Positions 42,593-53,719 of a DNA stretch of 64,000 nt are shown piece after piece. The position numbers were made by a program, and so were the translations under genes. How positions within the stretch are numbered: position 1 is the first letter of the stretch; each line of letters begins with the position of its first letter. The notes under the pieces are model-generated. The model was not told the origin of the DNA and did not search any database. It was given only the letters and a program-made list of their open reading frames with translations. This DNA comes from Saccharolobus caldissimus (GTDB lineage Archaea; Thermoproteota; Thermoprotei_A; Sulfolobales; Sulfolobaceae): the NCBI RefSeq assembly GCF_020886315.1, contig NZ_AP025226.1, forward strand, positions 434,001-498,000. The letters run 5' to 3'.

Positions 42593-43552
42593 CTAGAACA
42601 CCGGCAATGTTACATTAAGGTTAGTCATAAGCCACGAGTATGATATATATTTTGGAGTCTCTCCTTTAATTATCATATTTATCATTTTAATGGAATATAC
42701 AGACAAAGGTCCAGGTTCATTGAACAGAGATGTAGCAAAATTGCCTAATATATATATCTTGCTTTCATTAATGTAATGATATTGTGAGATCAAATAATTT
42801 GTATAAGTTAAGTTATATTCCTCTTGAACTATAATTATTGAAGGCTTTGAAAGTATTAAATTACTGGGAGTTAGTAGGGGGTAGCCAGAGTAATTTGAAA
42901 AAACATTTACACCACCTGCAAGAGTAATAATTGAGTTTACAAAGACATTTCCACCAACAGTATAAAAGTTTAAATTAGGGCAAACCCACAACAAATATGC
43001 TATGCTAACGTTTCCAACAGACGAAAACTCTGAAATTCTCTCATTCATCCAATTTATTAGCTTCTCAGCATTTTGAGTTAGATTAAAATATTTTCCTATT
43101 TGTAATATTGTATTCTCTATTTGTGAAAATGATACAGCGTAGTCGTTATTAGTCACAAACACATTAAGTCCTGCCTCTTCTAATTGCTGCAGATAACTAC
43201 CAATCAGTCCTTTTTCTACAATTACTACTGTAGGACGTAATAATAATATCCCAGAAATATTTGGCGGAGTTATCTCATTAAATACTGTTACATTATTTGG
43301 AATTAAATTAGTTATATTAAGATATTTTAATAACTGATAAGAATAATAATCCATTCCTACAATATATTTGCCTAATCCAAGACTAATTAGGATTTGAGTA
43401 TCGCTTGGGGCCAAGACTACTATTCTGATATTACCCGTCCTATTTTTGAATAACATTGTATTGCTATGATTGCTAAAATAATAAAAAATCGATAGTAAAC
43501 TTACAATTATAATTATACCCAATATTAACGCAATTGTCTTTATCATTTTCAT
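42593..43552 (-). CDS. Membrane-anchored substrate-binding protein of the iron/B12 ABC importer
   Basis: The 319-residue protein has an N-terminal signal-anchor (IALILGIIIIVSLLSIFYYF) and a periplasmic-binding-protein domain of the FhuD/BtuF class: RIVVLAPSDTQILISLGLG, LLLRPTVVIVEKG and SKPSIIIVQEEYN. It has no lipobox Cys, as in other archaea that retain the anchor. The stop lies one base before the permease start on the same strand. Confidence 0.85.
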   Translation of the reverse strand: MKMIKTIALILGIIIIVSLLSIFYYFSNHSNTMLFKNRTGNIRIVVLAPSDTQILISLGLGKYIVGMDYYSYQLLKYLNITNLIPNNVTVFNEITPPNISGILLLRPTVVIVEKGLIGSYLQQLEEAGLNVFVTNNDYAVSFSQIENTILQIGKYFNLTQNAEKLINWMNERISEFSSVGNVSIAYLLWVCPNLNFYTVGGNVFVNSIITLAGGVNVFSNYSGYPLLTPSNLILSKPSIIIVQEEYNLTYTNYLISQYHYINESKIYILGNFATSLFNEPGPLSVYSIKMINMIIKGETPKYISYSWLMTNLNVTLPVF

Positions 43553-43699
43553 GTTTATCTGGATAGCATATCCAGCTTAAAAATTTTTGTATAACTTTTC
43601 ATAGTAATTTTTAATTATGATATAAGATATATAAATTTAATATTTCAGTAATATTATTTAGTTACTTTAAATTTAACAGCATTTATGGAAAATTCTAAC

Positions 43700-44566
43700 C
43701 TATTTTTGTTTAATATATCTTTTCTTCTCTACTAGTTTGCTTGCTATTGCACCTACGAAAAATAATGAGGATAATATTAAACCTATTACTGTTTCTATAA
43801 TACCTCCAGTAGTACCAGGTGAGATTATCCATGCTATTATAAATGAAATTAAAACTCCCCATCTCCAGTTTTGCAACCATGTAGTGGACTTAACTATCTC
43901 CATTGCAGTTAAACCAGTCATTATTAAAGGTAACTCAAAAGCTAGGCCAGTAGCTATCATAAGAGTCATTATGGTACTTATAAAAGACCTTAAACCTAAT
44001 GTAGATAATACTGCTGGGCCTAACGCCTTAGCATATATAAGTACTATTTTTAACATTAATGGTATTAAAATAAAGTAAGCGAAAGATGAACCTAAAGCAA
44101 ATAGTAAAAAAGCAGGAATTAGTGTACTTTTTAATAATCTTTTCTCGTGCTCATATAATCCTGGTGCAATAAAAGCCCATATTTCTCTTACTATAATTGG
44201 AATAGAAGTAAATAAGGCTAAATAAAGTGAGATATAAAATGAGGCAAATAAAGGGTCAAATAAATTTATAATTATTAATTTCACTCCTTTTGGTAATTCA
44301 TCGTATATAAAAACTTGTGTTAATTGAACTGCTATGCTATTAAATATAGATGGGTAAAGGTAAGGAATTGTAACTAATATATACTTTAATCCAAAAAAGG
44401 GAAAAGGCAAAGATGTAGTAATGAATTGAACACCAATCATAAAGTAAATCAGAAAAGTAATCAGAAGGGAGATGAATATTCTTTTTAGTCTATAAGCTAA
44501 TTCCCTTAGATGTTCTATTAAAGGTCTTTCTTCCATATTTACTATCTCTTTAGTTCTTTCCACCAT
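43700..44566 (-). CDS. tatC: Sec-independent translocase TatC
   Basis: The 288-residue protein has six membrane helices. RPLIEHLRELAYRLKRIFIS near the N-terminus is the TatC hallmark, and FELPLIMTGLTAMEIV lies in the fifth-helix region. It forms the receptor for twin-arginine signal peptides and moves folded proteins across the membrane. The gene overlaps the second tatA by 17 bases. Confidence 0.92.
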   Translation of the reverse strand: MVERTKEIVNMEERPLIEHLRELAYRLKRIFISLLITFLIYFMIGVQFITTSLPFPFFGLKYILVTIPYLYPSIFNSIAVQLTQVFIYDELPKGVKLIIINLFDPLFASFYISLYLALFTSIPIIVREIWAFIAPGLYEHEKRLLKSTLIPAFLLFALGSSFAYFILIPLMLKIVLIYAKALGPAVLSTLGLRSFISTIMTLMIATGLAFELPLIMTGLTAMEIVKSTTWLQNWRWGVLISFIIAWIISPGTTGGIIETVIGLILSSLFFVGAIASKLVEKKRYIKQK

Positions 44567-44855
44567 TATTCTTCAGCCTCTGCAATTCTTCCTGTAATTC
44601 CTTTATCCTCAACTCTAATTCCCTTACTCTATCTTGGCTAACATTTCTTATATACCTAAAATTTGTATTATTTACATTATCATCAATATTATTTATCTCC
44701 CTAATAAGTTCATTTTTGAACTCTTCCTGACTTTTTCTCAGTTGACTTAAAAATTTGCCTATAGATTTGGCTGTCTTTCCAGCGTTTTTATCACCAGCAA
44801 GTAATAATATAAATACTACTAGTACTACTAGAAAATCACCTACATTACTAATCAT
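44550..44855 (-). CDS. tatA: TatA/B-like protein, second copy
   Basis: The 101-residue product has one N-terminal membrane helix (FLVVLVVFILLLAG), a hinge DKNAGKTAKSIGKFLSQLRK and a charged helical tail, the standard TatA topology. The usual FGP-type hinge is absent, so it could act like TatB in substrate selection. It sits between the first tatA and tatC in one operon. Confidence 0.8.
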   Translation of the reverse strand: MISNVGDFLVVLVVFILLLAGDKNAGKTAKSIGKFLSQLRKSQEEFKNELIREINNIDDNVNNTNFRYIRNVSQDRVRELELRIKELQEELQRLKNNGGKN

Positions 44856-44895
44856 TAGCGTTCACCTAATAAAAAAATTTTTAACTTTATCAAGC

Positions 44896-45183
44896 TTATT
44901 GATTTTGATTAGATTTTTTCAACTGCTCCAATTGTTTTTGTAATTCAGCTATTTGTTTTTCAAGCTCTTGAACTTTAGTATCTTGATTTTGAGCAACTGT
45001 TGGTTGCTGTACTAATTGTTGCTGCATTTGTTGTAATTCCATCTCAGCTTCTATTCTTCCTTTTTTGAATTCTCCCACAGCCCTTCCCATTGATCTAAAT
45101 AATTCTGGAATCTTAGAAGCCCCAAAGAATAATACCGCAATAACTACTAATATTATTATCCAATCATATGGGTTACCAATCAT
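44896..45183 (-). CDS. tatA: TatA pore-forming subunit
   Basis: The 95-residue protein has a membrane helix WIIILVVIAVLFFGASKIPEL with the FG hinge, an amphipathic helix (MGRAVGEFKKGRIEAEME), and a Gln-rich coiled tail. This is a textbook TatA. It heads the tat operon, followed by the second copy and tatC. Confidence 0.9.
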   Translation of the reverse strand: MIGNPYDWIIILVVIAVLFFGASKIPELFRSMGRAVGEFKKGRIEAEMELQQMQQQLVQQPTVAQNQDTKVQELEKQIAELQKQLEQLKKSNQNQ

Positions 45184-45287
45184 TTAGATCTACCTTAATA
45201 AATATCTCGTAATATAAGGTTAAAAACTTTGTTTTTACTCAAGTGAAGTTATGCATAATATTTTAAATAATAAATTGACTTAATCTC

Positions 45288-45917
45288 CTATATTACATTA
45301 TTATATGATAATAGTTCACATAATGAGGATAATATTTGGCCTCCATATTTACGAACTTCTTCCTCATCTAATGGAACGCTACTTTTTACAACAAATATTT
45401 TTCTAATTCCAGATTTATAATATGCTACTACGTCATATAACGTATCACCTACACCTATAGTTTCAGTAGGGGTAACTCTTAGTTTTCTGATGGCCTCTAA
45501 TATAGGGGTAGGATCTGGCTTTCCTATAGTTACATCATCGCCAGCTATTAATACATCTGGATGAATATTTATAATTTTTAAAACTTCTAATGCTGAAGTA
45601 CGCATGGACGAAGTTACTACTGCTATTGAAATTCCTTTACTTTTCAGATAATTAATCAGCTCATTTGCGCATTCTTTTGATTTTGCATGAGATTTTATTA
45701 GCTCTGAGTAAATTTGCGTTTTTATTTTTGCTAGTGTTTCTGCTAATTCTTCACCTACCAAAATTTTCGCTATATCTATAGTTTTTCTACCTAATAATGT
45801 ACTTACATCTATATTTGTTTCAAATCCTAACCTATTTAACGCAATTTCCCATGCTTTTTTATGAATTTCTTCTGTATTTGCTAAAGTACCATCTAAGTCG
45901 AATATTGCACCTTTCAC
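45288..45917 (-). CDS. HAD-superfamily phosphatase
   Basis: The 209-residue protein has all four HAD motifs: FDLDGTLANTEE, VVTSSMR, the lysine in GKPDPTP, and GVGDTLYDV. The cap is inserted after motif I, as in beta-phosphoglucomutase-like members. It would hydrolyse a small phosphate ester; the substrate cannot be told. Confidence 0.88.
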   Translation of the reverse strand: MKGAIFDLDGTLANTEEIHKKAWEIALNRLGFETNIDVSTLLGRKTIDIAKILVGEELAETLAKIKTQIYSELIKSHAKSKECANELINYLKSKGISIAVVTSSMRTSALEVLKIINIHPDVLIAGDDVTIGKPDPTPILEAIRKLRVTPTETIGVGDTLYDVVAYYKSGIRKIFVVKSSVPLDEEEVRKYGGQILSSLCELLSYNNVI

Positions 45918-46008
45918 ACTGTTTATGTGTTAGAGCAATATTAAAAACGTGTTGTAAAAAGAGTGAAAAAGGTAAAATTAAAAGAGATTAGAAGAGTATG
46001 TATAATTA

Positions 46009-47433
46009 ATGCAGGTAATAAGAAAGCCAACTAGAATGTTATCTGGAGTAACTATAGTGTCTATAATGACACACCCTTATCCATGCCCACATGGAAAATG
46101 TATATTCTGCCCCGGTGGTACTGAAGTAGGAACTCCCCAAAGCTATTATGGAAGAGAACCAACACTTATGAGGGCAATCGAAAATAACTTTCATCCTTTT
46201 TATCAGGTTCAGTCTAGGCTTAAGCAATACGTTAATAATGGACATATTCCAAGTAAGGTTGAGCTAATAATAATGGGAGGCACTTTTTTAGCAATGCCAC
46301 TAGATTATCAAGAATGGTTTGTCACAAATGCACTAGAAGCTATGAATAGATTTCCTAGCTCTGAAAAACCGCAATTTGTCTATTTAGAAGATGCACAAGT
46401 AAGAAATGAAACTGCTAATATTCGTTGTGTTGGAATGACTGTTGAAACTAAGCCAGATTGGGCCATGGAGTGGCATGCAGATCAAATGTTAAGACTTGGG
46501 GTTACTAAGGTTGAATTAGGGGTTCAGACAATTTATAATGATATTTTGAAATTTACAAATAGAGGACATACAGTAGAAGATTCAATAAAGGCTACCAGGA
46601 TATTAAAAGATTCTGGATTTAAGGTTGTCTATCACATTATGCTTGGCCTACCGGGTTCTGATCCAGACAAGGATTTAGAGGCTTTTAAGGAGCTATTTAG
46701 AAATCCAGATTTCAGACCAGATATGTTAAAGATATATCCTACATTAGTTGTAGAGACTGCACCTTTAGTTCACTTATGGAAGAGGGGACTCTATAAACCT
46801 TATGATACCGAAACTTTAATTGAATTAATTTCTGAAATGTATAGATATATTCCAAAATGGGTTAGAGTTATGAGAATACAGAGAGATATCCCCGCTAATG
46901 TTATTTTAGACGGAAATAAGAAAGGAAACTTAAGAGAACTTGTAGAGAAAAAAGCAATAGAAAAAGGAATTAAGATAAATGAGATAAGATATAGAGAAGT
47001 AGGAATGGCATGGCAACATAGGGGAATATTGCCAGAGGAAGATAAAATAAAATTAACTAAAGAGGTATATGAAGCTAGTGAGGGGATAGAAGTATTTTTA
47101 TCATTCGAAGATCCTAAGGAAATCTTAATTGGTTATCTAAGATTAAGGATACCTTCAAACAAAGCTCATAGAAGAGAAATAATAAGTGAGAGAAGTGCAA
47201 TAGTTAGGGAACTTCATGTTTATGGAATAGAAGTACCTATAGGAATGTGGGATGAGTTAGGTTTTCAACATAAAGGTTACGGAAGTAAATTGTTAGCTGA
47301 GGCTGAAAAAATAGCACGCGAAGATTTTGATGTAAAGAAGATTTTAGTCTTATCTGGAATAGGGGTTAAGGAATATTATATGAAAAGAGGATATACAAAA
47401 GAAGGTCCTTATATGTCTAAGATACTTATTTAA
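46009..47433 (+). CDS. elp3: Elp3-type tRNA uridine-34 acetyltransferase/radical SAM enzyme
   Basis: The 474-residue protein has the Elp3 radical SAM motif [13 protein letters not shown] near residue 30, the [14 protein letters not shown] segment, and a C-terminal GNAT acetyltransferase domain ([19 protein letters not shown]). Archaeal Elp3 alone makes carboxymethyl-uridine at tRNA position 34. It faces a Trm9-like methyltransferase gene with eight bases of 3' overlap. The ATG has an upstream TATA-like region. Confidence 0.92.
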   Translation: MQVIRKPTRMLSGVTIVSIMTHPYPCPHGKCIFCPGGTEVGTPQSYYGREPTLMRAIENNFHPFYQVQSRLKQYVNNGHIPSKVELIIMGGTFLAMPLDYQEWFVTNALEAMNRFPSSEKPQFVYLEDAQVRNETANIRCVGMTVETKPDWAMEWHADQMLRLGVTKVELGVQTIYNDILKFTNRGHTVEDSIKATRILKDSGFKVVYHIMLGLPGSDPDKDLEAFKELFRNPDFRPDMLKIYPTLVVETAPLVHLWKRGLYKPYDTETLIELISEMYRYIPKWVRVMRIQRDIPANVILDGNKKGNLRELVEKKAIEKGIKINEIRYREVGMAWQHRGILPEEDKIKLTKEVYEASEGIEVFLSFEDPKEILIGYLRLRIPSNKAHRREIISERSAIVRELHVYGIEVPIGMWDELGFQHKGYGSKLLAEAEKIAREDFDVKKILVLSGIGVKEYYMKRGYTKEGPYMSKILI

Positions 47434-47989
47434 TTCCGTAATATACTGCGTTATTTGGCAATATACTTTTCACTCTATATATCTTATATAATCTCGTCTT
47501 AAATCCGAATGATTCCATTATTTTAACTAATTCTCTTGGATAGTAAAGTCTATAAAATCTTTTGACTACAATTCCATTAAAAACAGTTTTTATAACGACA
47601 TATCGTCTAAATAAAAATTTGGGTTGAATGAGCCATACAATAACTAAGATTTCACCTCCCTCTTTTAAAACTCTATAAGCCTCAATAAGAGCTTTAGTAG
47701 GATCTTTAAGATGATGAAGAGAAGCTATATATGCTAATGAGGGAATAGAAGAATCTCTAAATGGAAGATACTCCATATCGGCCTGGATAAGATTTTCACA
47801 ACCTCTTTTCTTTGATTCAATTAATTGCCTTAATGCTATATCTAGACATAAAACATATTTTTTATTAAACATTAAACAATTTTGCCCAGCCCCACAACCT
47901 ATATCAGCAACTAAATTCCCATTAATTAAAATTATATAAGGGTTAGGCTTTCTTCTGTGAACGATTCTTTCATATGCTTCCTTAGTCAT
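47426..47989 (-). CDS. SAM-dependent methyltransferase, Trm9-like
   Basis: The 187-residue enzyme has motif [13 protein letters not shown], motif [14 protein letters not shown], and [20 protein letters not shown], then [15 protein letters not shown]. The DMEYLPFRD and VW segments resemble Trm9/ALKBH8-type methyltransferases that esterify carboxymethyl-uridine. Convergent overlap with elp3 supports a role in the same modification. It might instead be a general small methyltransferase. Confidence 0.75.
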   Translation of the reverse strand: MTKEAYERIVHRRKPNPYIILINGNLVADIGCGAGQNCLMFNKKYVLCLDIALRQLIESKKRGCENLIQADMEYLPFRDSSIPSLAYIASLHHLKDPTKALIEAYRVLKEGGEILVIVWLIQPKFLFRRYVVIKTVFNGIVVKRFYRLYYPRELVKIMESFGFKTRLYKIYRVKSILPNNAVYYGIK

Positions 47990-47994
47990 TAACT

Positions 47995-49089
47995 TTAAAA
48001 TAATATCGCTCTCGCTTTCATTCGAATATATGGCGTTACACCCCCATGATCTTCATCTATAAAAACTCCTCTACTTTCCTTAGTAATGGCATCTATTGTC
48101 ACCAGTTCTTGCAAGGGAATTGCTATCTCCCTAAAGAATACAGAACCTTGACCTATTTTAATTATATTTCTTGGTGTTATCCTTATGCTGTTCTGTATTA
48201 ATTCTGATTTCTTAACACCAATTGCTACATATGAACCCTTACTTTCTTCTATCAATTCATTTAATGACCAATCACCATGCTTAACCTCTACCGTAAAGTA
48301 ATCTGGTTTAGGTAAAATACCCCTAGCATTCCCTGGCTCTCCATATTTAGATGTAAGAGTCCCTAAATAATTTACAATTATACCATCACCTATTATTTCC
48401 TTCTTTTTAGTCCTTACACCCTCATCATCAAACACTGAGAATGAAGCAGAAAATGTATTTAAAGGATTATCATATACTGTAATCTCTCCAAAGATTCTTT
48501 CATTAAATTTGAATTTAGGTGAGCTGCCCTTTAGAAAATATGTTAAAATATAATGAAATATAGTTGCCACTATTTCAGAATCAAGAATGAAAGTTAGTCT
48601 ACCACTCTCTGTCAAAATTCGTTTTGAAGGATATTGCATCTCATTAGTCTTTAAATATTCTATAATAGATGGTATATCTTTAGGATTACCAGTATATGAG
48701 AAACTCATCTCATTGTATCTTACATAATTGACTACTTTTTCTTCAACGCACTCGGTCTGATCATTAATATTAATCGATCTAGTTATTTTTTTACTAACTA
48801 TCTTAACTTGACTAGACTCATTTACGTTAATTTTACTTAAAATATCTATGAAGTGCTCTTTGTCAGTCCAAGAATTTATAGATTCATGAAAAAAACTTTT
48901 ACATGTATCGAATTCTTTAATCCTCTGATTGTCTTCTTTTATTTTCTCCCCTCTATAAACTATCCACTTACTACCGCTTAACGCCCTATTTAACGTATAT
49001 GAATGCTCATAACTAATAACTGAATAACCTTCATCTGCGTATTCAGCCTCTATAACACTCTCATGATACTTAATGTTTTCTATCATCAA
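47995..49089 (-). CDS. TldD/PmbA-family protein
   Basis: The 364-residue protein has a late segment [19 protein letters not shown], then [17 protein letters not shown], matching the C-terminal TldD/PmbA pattern. The HExxxH metal motif of TldD is not seen, so it resembles the PmbA (TldE) half and may need a TldD partner elsewhere. The partner family degrades peptides. The methyltransferase gene follows five bases after its stop. Confidence 0.7.
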   Translation of the reverse strand: MMIENIKYHESVIEAEYADEGYSVISYEHSYTLNRALSGSKWIVYRGEKIKEDNQRIKEFDTCKSFFHESINSWTDKEHFIDILSKINVNESSQVKIVSKKITRSININDQTECVEEKVVNYVRYNEMSFSYTGNPKDIPSIIEYLKTNEMQYPSKRILTESGRLTFILDSEIVATIFHYILTYFLKGSSPKFKFNERIFGEITVYDNPLNTFSASFSVFDDEGVRTKKKEIIGDGIIVNYLGTLTSKYGEPGNARGILPKPDYFTVEVKHGDWSLNELIEESKGSYVAIGVKKSELIQNSIRITPRNIIKIGQGSVFFREIAIPLQELVTIDAITKESRGVFIDEDHGGVTPYIRMKARAILF

Positions 49090-49305
49090 TGTGTATTATA
49101 CTTCCTATCCCCTTTTTAATTCATTCTTAACCCGATAGATGATAAGAATTCGTATATTTAACCATTTAAAAATCAGCTAGTGTAAATACCCCAGTTTTTA
49201 ATAAATATCTTTGCGCAATAAAAAAGTTTATACAAATGAAATTTTACCTTTTTTCGTGGTTTATAATGAATACTTTTTATACTCAATAGGAATAAATAAT
49301 ATATA

Positions 49306-50892
49306 ATGACATGGGATATAGTATTAACAGCTGATAAAGGGTCATTCACGGATTATGGAGGCTCAAGTGTATTAGGCTATGTAGCTTGCATGCCAGTTAG
49401 GCTAGTGCCTAGATTCTTTATGGAAAAATTCTTTACACCAGATATACCAGTAGATTCTGAAGGAAGGGCTATAATAGCACCATATGCGTTAAGAAAAGTG
49501 GAGAGCATATTAGTTCATTCTGGTTTTAATAACGTTGCAGTCATACCGCCAAATAAAGTTGAGAAAGCAATTGGCCCTAATACTAAGGTTGTAGGACTCA
49601 CTGTACATGACCCTTTAGGAGTTAATCCAGTAAGCTTTAAACTAAGTATGATATTTGGAGGAGGACCCACATGGACTGCTAAATATTTTGAAGAGTTAGG
49701 CGAGAAAATATCTAAATTGAAAGCTAAATATAATTTTAAAGTAATCGTTGGAGGACCAGGAAGCTGGGAATTAAGTAAAGAAATACCAGACTGGGTAGAT
49801 ACTATATTTGTGGGTGAGGCAGAAGTAGATTTACCACCATTAATTAAGTCAGTATTCGATGGTCAAGAAGTACCTAAAATAGTATATGGTAAAAACCCTA
49901 AGGTTGATCAAATACCACCTATAATAAATCCGGCTAGACTAGGTGAGGTTCAAATAACTAGAGGTTGTCCTAGAGGTTGCCAGTTTTGTCCCGTAACTCC
50001 AGAAACATTTAGATCAATTCCATTAGATATTATTAAAAAGGAAGTAGAGGTGAACATGAAAGCTGGTATTAGAAGGGTAGAGTTCATAACTGACGATGTG
50101 CTGCTCTATGGCTCACAAAAATTAAGGGTTAATCATGAAGCAATAACTAAACTATTTCACGAGACTATGGAGATGGGAGTAGATGGAATATGGTTTCCGC
50201 ACATTTCCGCACCCGCAGTTAGATCAAGTCCTCAAACAGTAAAGGCTATATCAGAAATTGCCAGATATGATAGGAATAGAGCTGCTGCACCAGTAGTAGG
50301 TTTAGAAACCGGTAGTGAAAAGATACTTAATAAATATATGAGGGCTAAACCATTTCCGTGGACTCCTAGGGAGTGGAAGGACGTAATATTAGATGCTACA
50401 ATAATAATGAATGAAAACTACATATATCCCTGTTATACTATGACAATAGGTTATCCAGATGAAACTAATGAGGATGTTGACCAATCGATCAATTTAGTTC
50501 AATCCATCATAGATCATAAATTAAAAGCGTGGATATTCCCATTACCAGTAATACCGATGGGAGTGTCATACATTAGGAACAATCCTTTCCCAGCACTAGA
50601 AAAAATGCCCACTAGGTATTGGGATTTATTATACATTTCATGGAAATATGACCTACAAATTACTAGAGAAATGATTCCAGTTCTAACTGGAGGAATCAGT
50701 AATAAGTTCATACAAAAGGTAGTACAGTACATGATAGATAGAATTTTCGATAGCATAGAATGGATATTCTTACAATTAAAGGAGACGGATGGTAAATATG
50801 CTTATAATTTTGCTAAAATTAATCTTAATAACTCTATAGGGGTTATAAAGGCAATCTATTGGCTATTTAGATTAGCTTTTAAACCTCTCTAA
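49306..50892 (+). CDS. Radical SAM protein with N-terminal B12-binding-like domain
   Basis: The 528-residue protein has a Rossmann-like half (KVVGLTVHDPLG, FKVIVGGPGSWEL, DTIFVGEAEVDLP) as in B12-binding domains, then the radical SAM motif CPRGCQFCPVTPE (Cys near residues 222, 226 and 229). It is homologous by pattern to the archaeal radical SAM proteins of unknown product that carry an HDPLG motif. A TATA-like region lies about 30 bases before the ATG. Confidence 0.8.
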   Translation: MTWDIVLTADKGSFTDYGGSSVLGYVACMPVRLVPRFFMEKFFTPDIPVDSEGRAIIAPYALRKVESILVHSGFNNVAVIPPNKVEKAIGPNTKVVGLTVHDPLGVNPVSFKLSMIFGGGPTWTAKYFEELGEKISKLKAKYNFKVIVGGPGSWELSKEIPDWVDTIFVGEAEVDLPPLIKSVFDGQEVPKIVYGKNPKVDQIPPIINPARLGEVQITRGCPRGCQFCPVTPETFRSIPLDIIKKEVEVNMKAGIRRVEFITDDVLLYGSQKLRVNHEAITKLFHETMEMGVDGIWFPHISAPAVRSSPQTVKAISEIARYDRNRAAAPVVGLETGSEKILNKYMRAKPFPWTPREWKDVILDATIIMNENYIYPCYTMTIGYPDETNEDVDQSINLVQSIIDHKLKAWIFPLPVIPMGVSYIRNNPFPALEKMPTRYWDLLYISWKYDLQITREMIPVLTGGISNKFIQKVVQYMIDRIFDSIEWIFLQLKETDGKYAYNFAKINLNNSIGVIKAIYWLFRLAFKPL

Positions 50893-52330
50893 CTTTTTGC
50901 ACTAATGCTTCAGAAATATTTTTCCATATAATCTTATATCCTAAATATTCTAGCACGTCCAATATATAATTACCATAATTATTAATTAAATCAGTTAATG
51001 ATCTATTTGAAAAATCACATTTTGCTAATTCTTCTAATAAAGATCTTTTTATAGCATAATTTTTCATTATAATATAATCTTTATAATTTGCTAATTTCTC
51101 TCTTATTATTTTTTCATCAGTATTATATTTTTTAGATAGGTCTTTAATTGAAATTATATCCTCTTTAAGACTACCTAAATCAATGTCATGGTTCTCTTGT
51201 GAGACAAAACTTTTTAAATATAAATAAACCTTGCCTATATCAACTTTTTTCTTAAATTTTATAATATTAAAATTATCTGGAATATAATTATCGTAGGAAA
51301 GCTCCTCATTTAGTAATATTAAAATTGGATAGTTAAAATGTTTGAGTTTTTCTATTTTACTGCTAATATATTCTTTCGTCCAAAATCCCATTATTTCCAC
51401 ATATACTCTCGTATCACCTCTAATTAATACAAAATCAGGAAAATAGAATCTCTTCTCTATAACAAAAGGTTCGGGTTCCCTTATAATTTGCCAATCTCTT
51501 ATAACCTTCTTGAAATCATTATAGAATCTTTCTTCAATGCTACTATCAAATCTCTTCTCGACTTCTTCATCCTTTATGTATTTAAAGAGATGACTGGAAT
51601 TACTTAACTCCATTCTGTATGTTCTTTTCTTCTTTCCAATAACTATGTCTGCAATAATTTTCCATTCTTTTTTAAATACTATATAAGGAATTAATGCAGC
51701 TAAATTTCTCCCATATTTTTCGGTCATTTTAACTAGAGTTAATGGTCCAAAAATCTCTATTCTAAGTGGATTTTCATAAGCTAAGTACATTAGCCCTAAC
51801 ATTTTTATTCTTCTCACGAGATCTTTCCATCCTTCATTCATGATAACGGTCATTTTATATGCATTAAAAATAATAGTCTGTAGTAGAGAAAGATTGTATA
51901 CTTTTAACAAGTCAGTGGGAGATAATTGAGCAACCTCAATTATTCTCCTTTCCTCCTCTAAATCACCATACATTAGCTTTATTGGATCTAAATGAAACAT
52001 TTGCTTAACTTCTTCTATAGCTTTTACCCTTTCCTCTTCACTTATAACTGGGCCTCTAATAAAAAGTTGCCTACGTAACTCTCTATAATCTATTTTACTT
52101 TCGCTCTCAACTTTACAATATTTTAAGAAGGTTTTAGCAAGTCCCTTTACTAATTTATGATCATATATTTTACTTAAATACTTTATATCGTCTAGAATAT
52201 CTATAATTTTTTTACCAACTCTAAATGTATTTATAACTTCTTCAGCTACTTCTGTGTCTTCATCTGTAGCAAATATTGGAAAAACTTTTTCTCCTTCTAT
52301 CTTAAATCTAGCTAATTCAGAAGGTAACAT
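50879..52330 (-). CDS. bax1: Bax1 nuclease, XPB partner
   Basis: The 483-residue protein is a DUF790-type nuclease. Residues about 310-330 (RFYFPDFVLIRGDTRVYVEIMGFW) give the PD-(D/E)xK catalytic pattern (PDF, then VEIMG). It binds XPB and cuts 3' flaps or bubbles during excision repair. Its start overlaps the XPB stop by 14 bases, the standard arrangement in archaea. It overlaps the end of the convergent radical SAM gene by 14 bases. Confidence 0.85.
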   Translation of the reverse strand: MLPSELARFKIEGEKVFPIFATDEDTEVAEEVINTFRVGKKIIDILDDIKYLSKIYDHKLVKGLAKTFLKYCKVESESKIDYRELRRQLFIRGPVISEEERVKAIEEVKQMFHLDPIKLMYGDLEEERRIIEVAQLSPTDLLKVYNLSLLQTIIFNAYKMTVIMNEGWKDLVRRIKMLGLMYLAYENPLRIEIFGPLTLVKMTEKYGRNLAALIPYIVFKKEWKIIADIVIGKKKRTYRMELSNSSHLFKYIKDEEVEKRFDSSIEERFYNDFKKVIRDWQIIREPEPFVIEKRFYFPDFVLIRGDTRVYVEIMGFWTKEYISSKIEKLKHFNYPILILLNEELSYDNYIPDNFNIIKFKKKVDIGKVYLYLKSFVSQENHDIDLGSLKEDIISIKDLSKKYNTDEKIIREKLANYKDYIIMKNYAIKRSLLEELAKCDFSNRSLTDLINNYGNYILDVLEYLGYKIIWKNISEALVQKVREV

Positions 52331-53651
52331 TTTGCCTACGCCTTCTACTTAGATTGTAGTCACTTGTACCTTTACTTACTATCTCTATTAACCTTGCAAT
52401 TTTATTCTCTTTTTTCCTAAGTATTCTACCTAATCTTTGCATAAATTGTCTTGAAGTTCCATAACCTCCTAAAACTATTGCTACTGAAGCATCTGGAACA
52501 TCTACTCCTTCATCTAATACGCTAGATGTAACTATAACTCTATATTCATTAGCTTTAAATTTCTCTAAAATTTCTAGCCTCTCTGCTTTAGGAGTTTTAT
52601 AAGTTATTGCTGGAATTAAGAATAATTTGGAAATTTCATATGCCATAGAAGTATTTCTAGTGAATATTATTATTTTCTCATTATTTAATTCTTCTAATAA
52701 TTCCTTAAGTTTTTCTATTTTTGCTCTAGAATTTACTGCTATTTTTAAAGCTTCATGCCAGGCTAGCAATGCCTCTCTAGCTTCTTTATCCTTAGCTGCA
52801 ATTTTAACTAGTTTATTAAAATCACTTAAAGAAGTTAATTTCATACCTCTTTTTCTTAAAAAGTTCCTTAAAATCCCTCTATAGTATTTATATTCTTTCT
52901 CTTCATCTTTGGTTAGATTAACATAAATACGCTGTATGGCAAAATTCGACAAATACTTGCCTACTAAATTAGATACTGGTACTCTATACACTATTGGACC
53001 CACGAGAGAAGGATATAGAACGTCCCTTCCATCACTTCTCTCTGGAGTAGCAGTTAACCCTAGCCTGTAAGGTGCTGCTAGGCCTTGAGCTATAATAGAA
53101 TAACCTTCAGATGGCAAATGATGAACTTCGTCGAATATAACAAAAGCAAATTTATTTCCTATACTTTCTAACTTAGAATATGCCGAGTCATAAGTTATAA
53201 CAGTTATACCTTTAAGGTCATCATATCCTCCACCTATTCTTCCAGCTTCTACATTAAGTAATTCCTTTATGCTTTCATGCCACTGATTTAGTAGATCTAT
53301 AGTAGGTACTACTATCAAAGTTGATAATTTAATAAGAGCTATTGCTTTTAATCCTATTACAGTCTTTCCTGCACCGGTAGGTAATACTATTATTCCCCAT
53401 CTATTCCTAAACCATGTATATAGAGCGTCCTCTTGATATTTTCTTAACTTTATATTATCTGATATTATAGGAAACGGTAATAGATCTAATACGTGATCTT
53501 CAACCTTTATATTAGAACGTTTAAAATAAAATAAAACATCTCTATACTTACTAGCAAATCCTACATAACATTTAAATTCCTCATTCCAAACCAAACCTGG
53601 AGCAGAAAGGTCAGATAGCAATAATCCCTTAAAATATCTTAACTGTACCAC
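52317..53651 (-). CDS. xpb: DNA helicase XPB
   Basis: The 444-residue helicase has Walker A LPTGAGKTVIG (about residues 91-101), the DEVHH box (FDEVHHLPS), the RSDGRD (RED-type) motif near residue 204, and a second RecA domain (GTSRQFMQRLGRILR). It lacks the long N-terminal extension of the eukaryotic protein. It is the XPB of the Bax1-linked type and is co-transcribed with Bax1. Confidence 0.92.
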   Translation of the reverse strand: MVQLRYFKGLLLSDLSAPGLVWNEEFKCYVGFASKYRDVLFYFKRSNIKVEDHVLDLLPFPIISDNIKLRKYQEDALYTWFRNRWGIIVLPTGAGKTVIGLKAIALIKLSTLIVVPTIDLLNQWHESIKELLNVEAGRIGGGYDDLKGITVITYDSAYSKLESIGNKFAFVIFDEVHHLPSEGYSIIAQGLAAPYRLGLTATPERSDGRDVLYPSLVGPIVYRVPVSNLVGKYLSNFAIQRIYVNLTKDEEKEYKYYRGILRNFLRKRGMKLTSLSDFNKLVKIAAKDKEAREALLAWHEALKIAVNSRAKIEKLKELLEELNNEKIIIFTRNTSMAYEISKLFLIPAITYKTPKAERLEILEKFKANEYRVIVTSSVLDEGVDVPDASVAIVLGGYGTSRQFMQRLGRILRKKENKIARLIEIVSKGTSDYNLSRRRRQNVTF

Positions 53652-53719
53652 ACTATATTTAAAGCACTTATATATTTAAAATTTGATAATTTGGATGAGA
53701 TGTATAGAAATGTTTAAAT

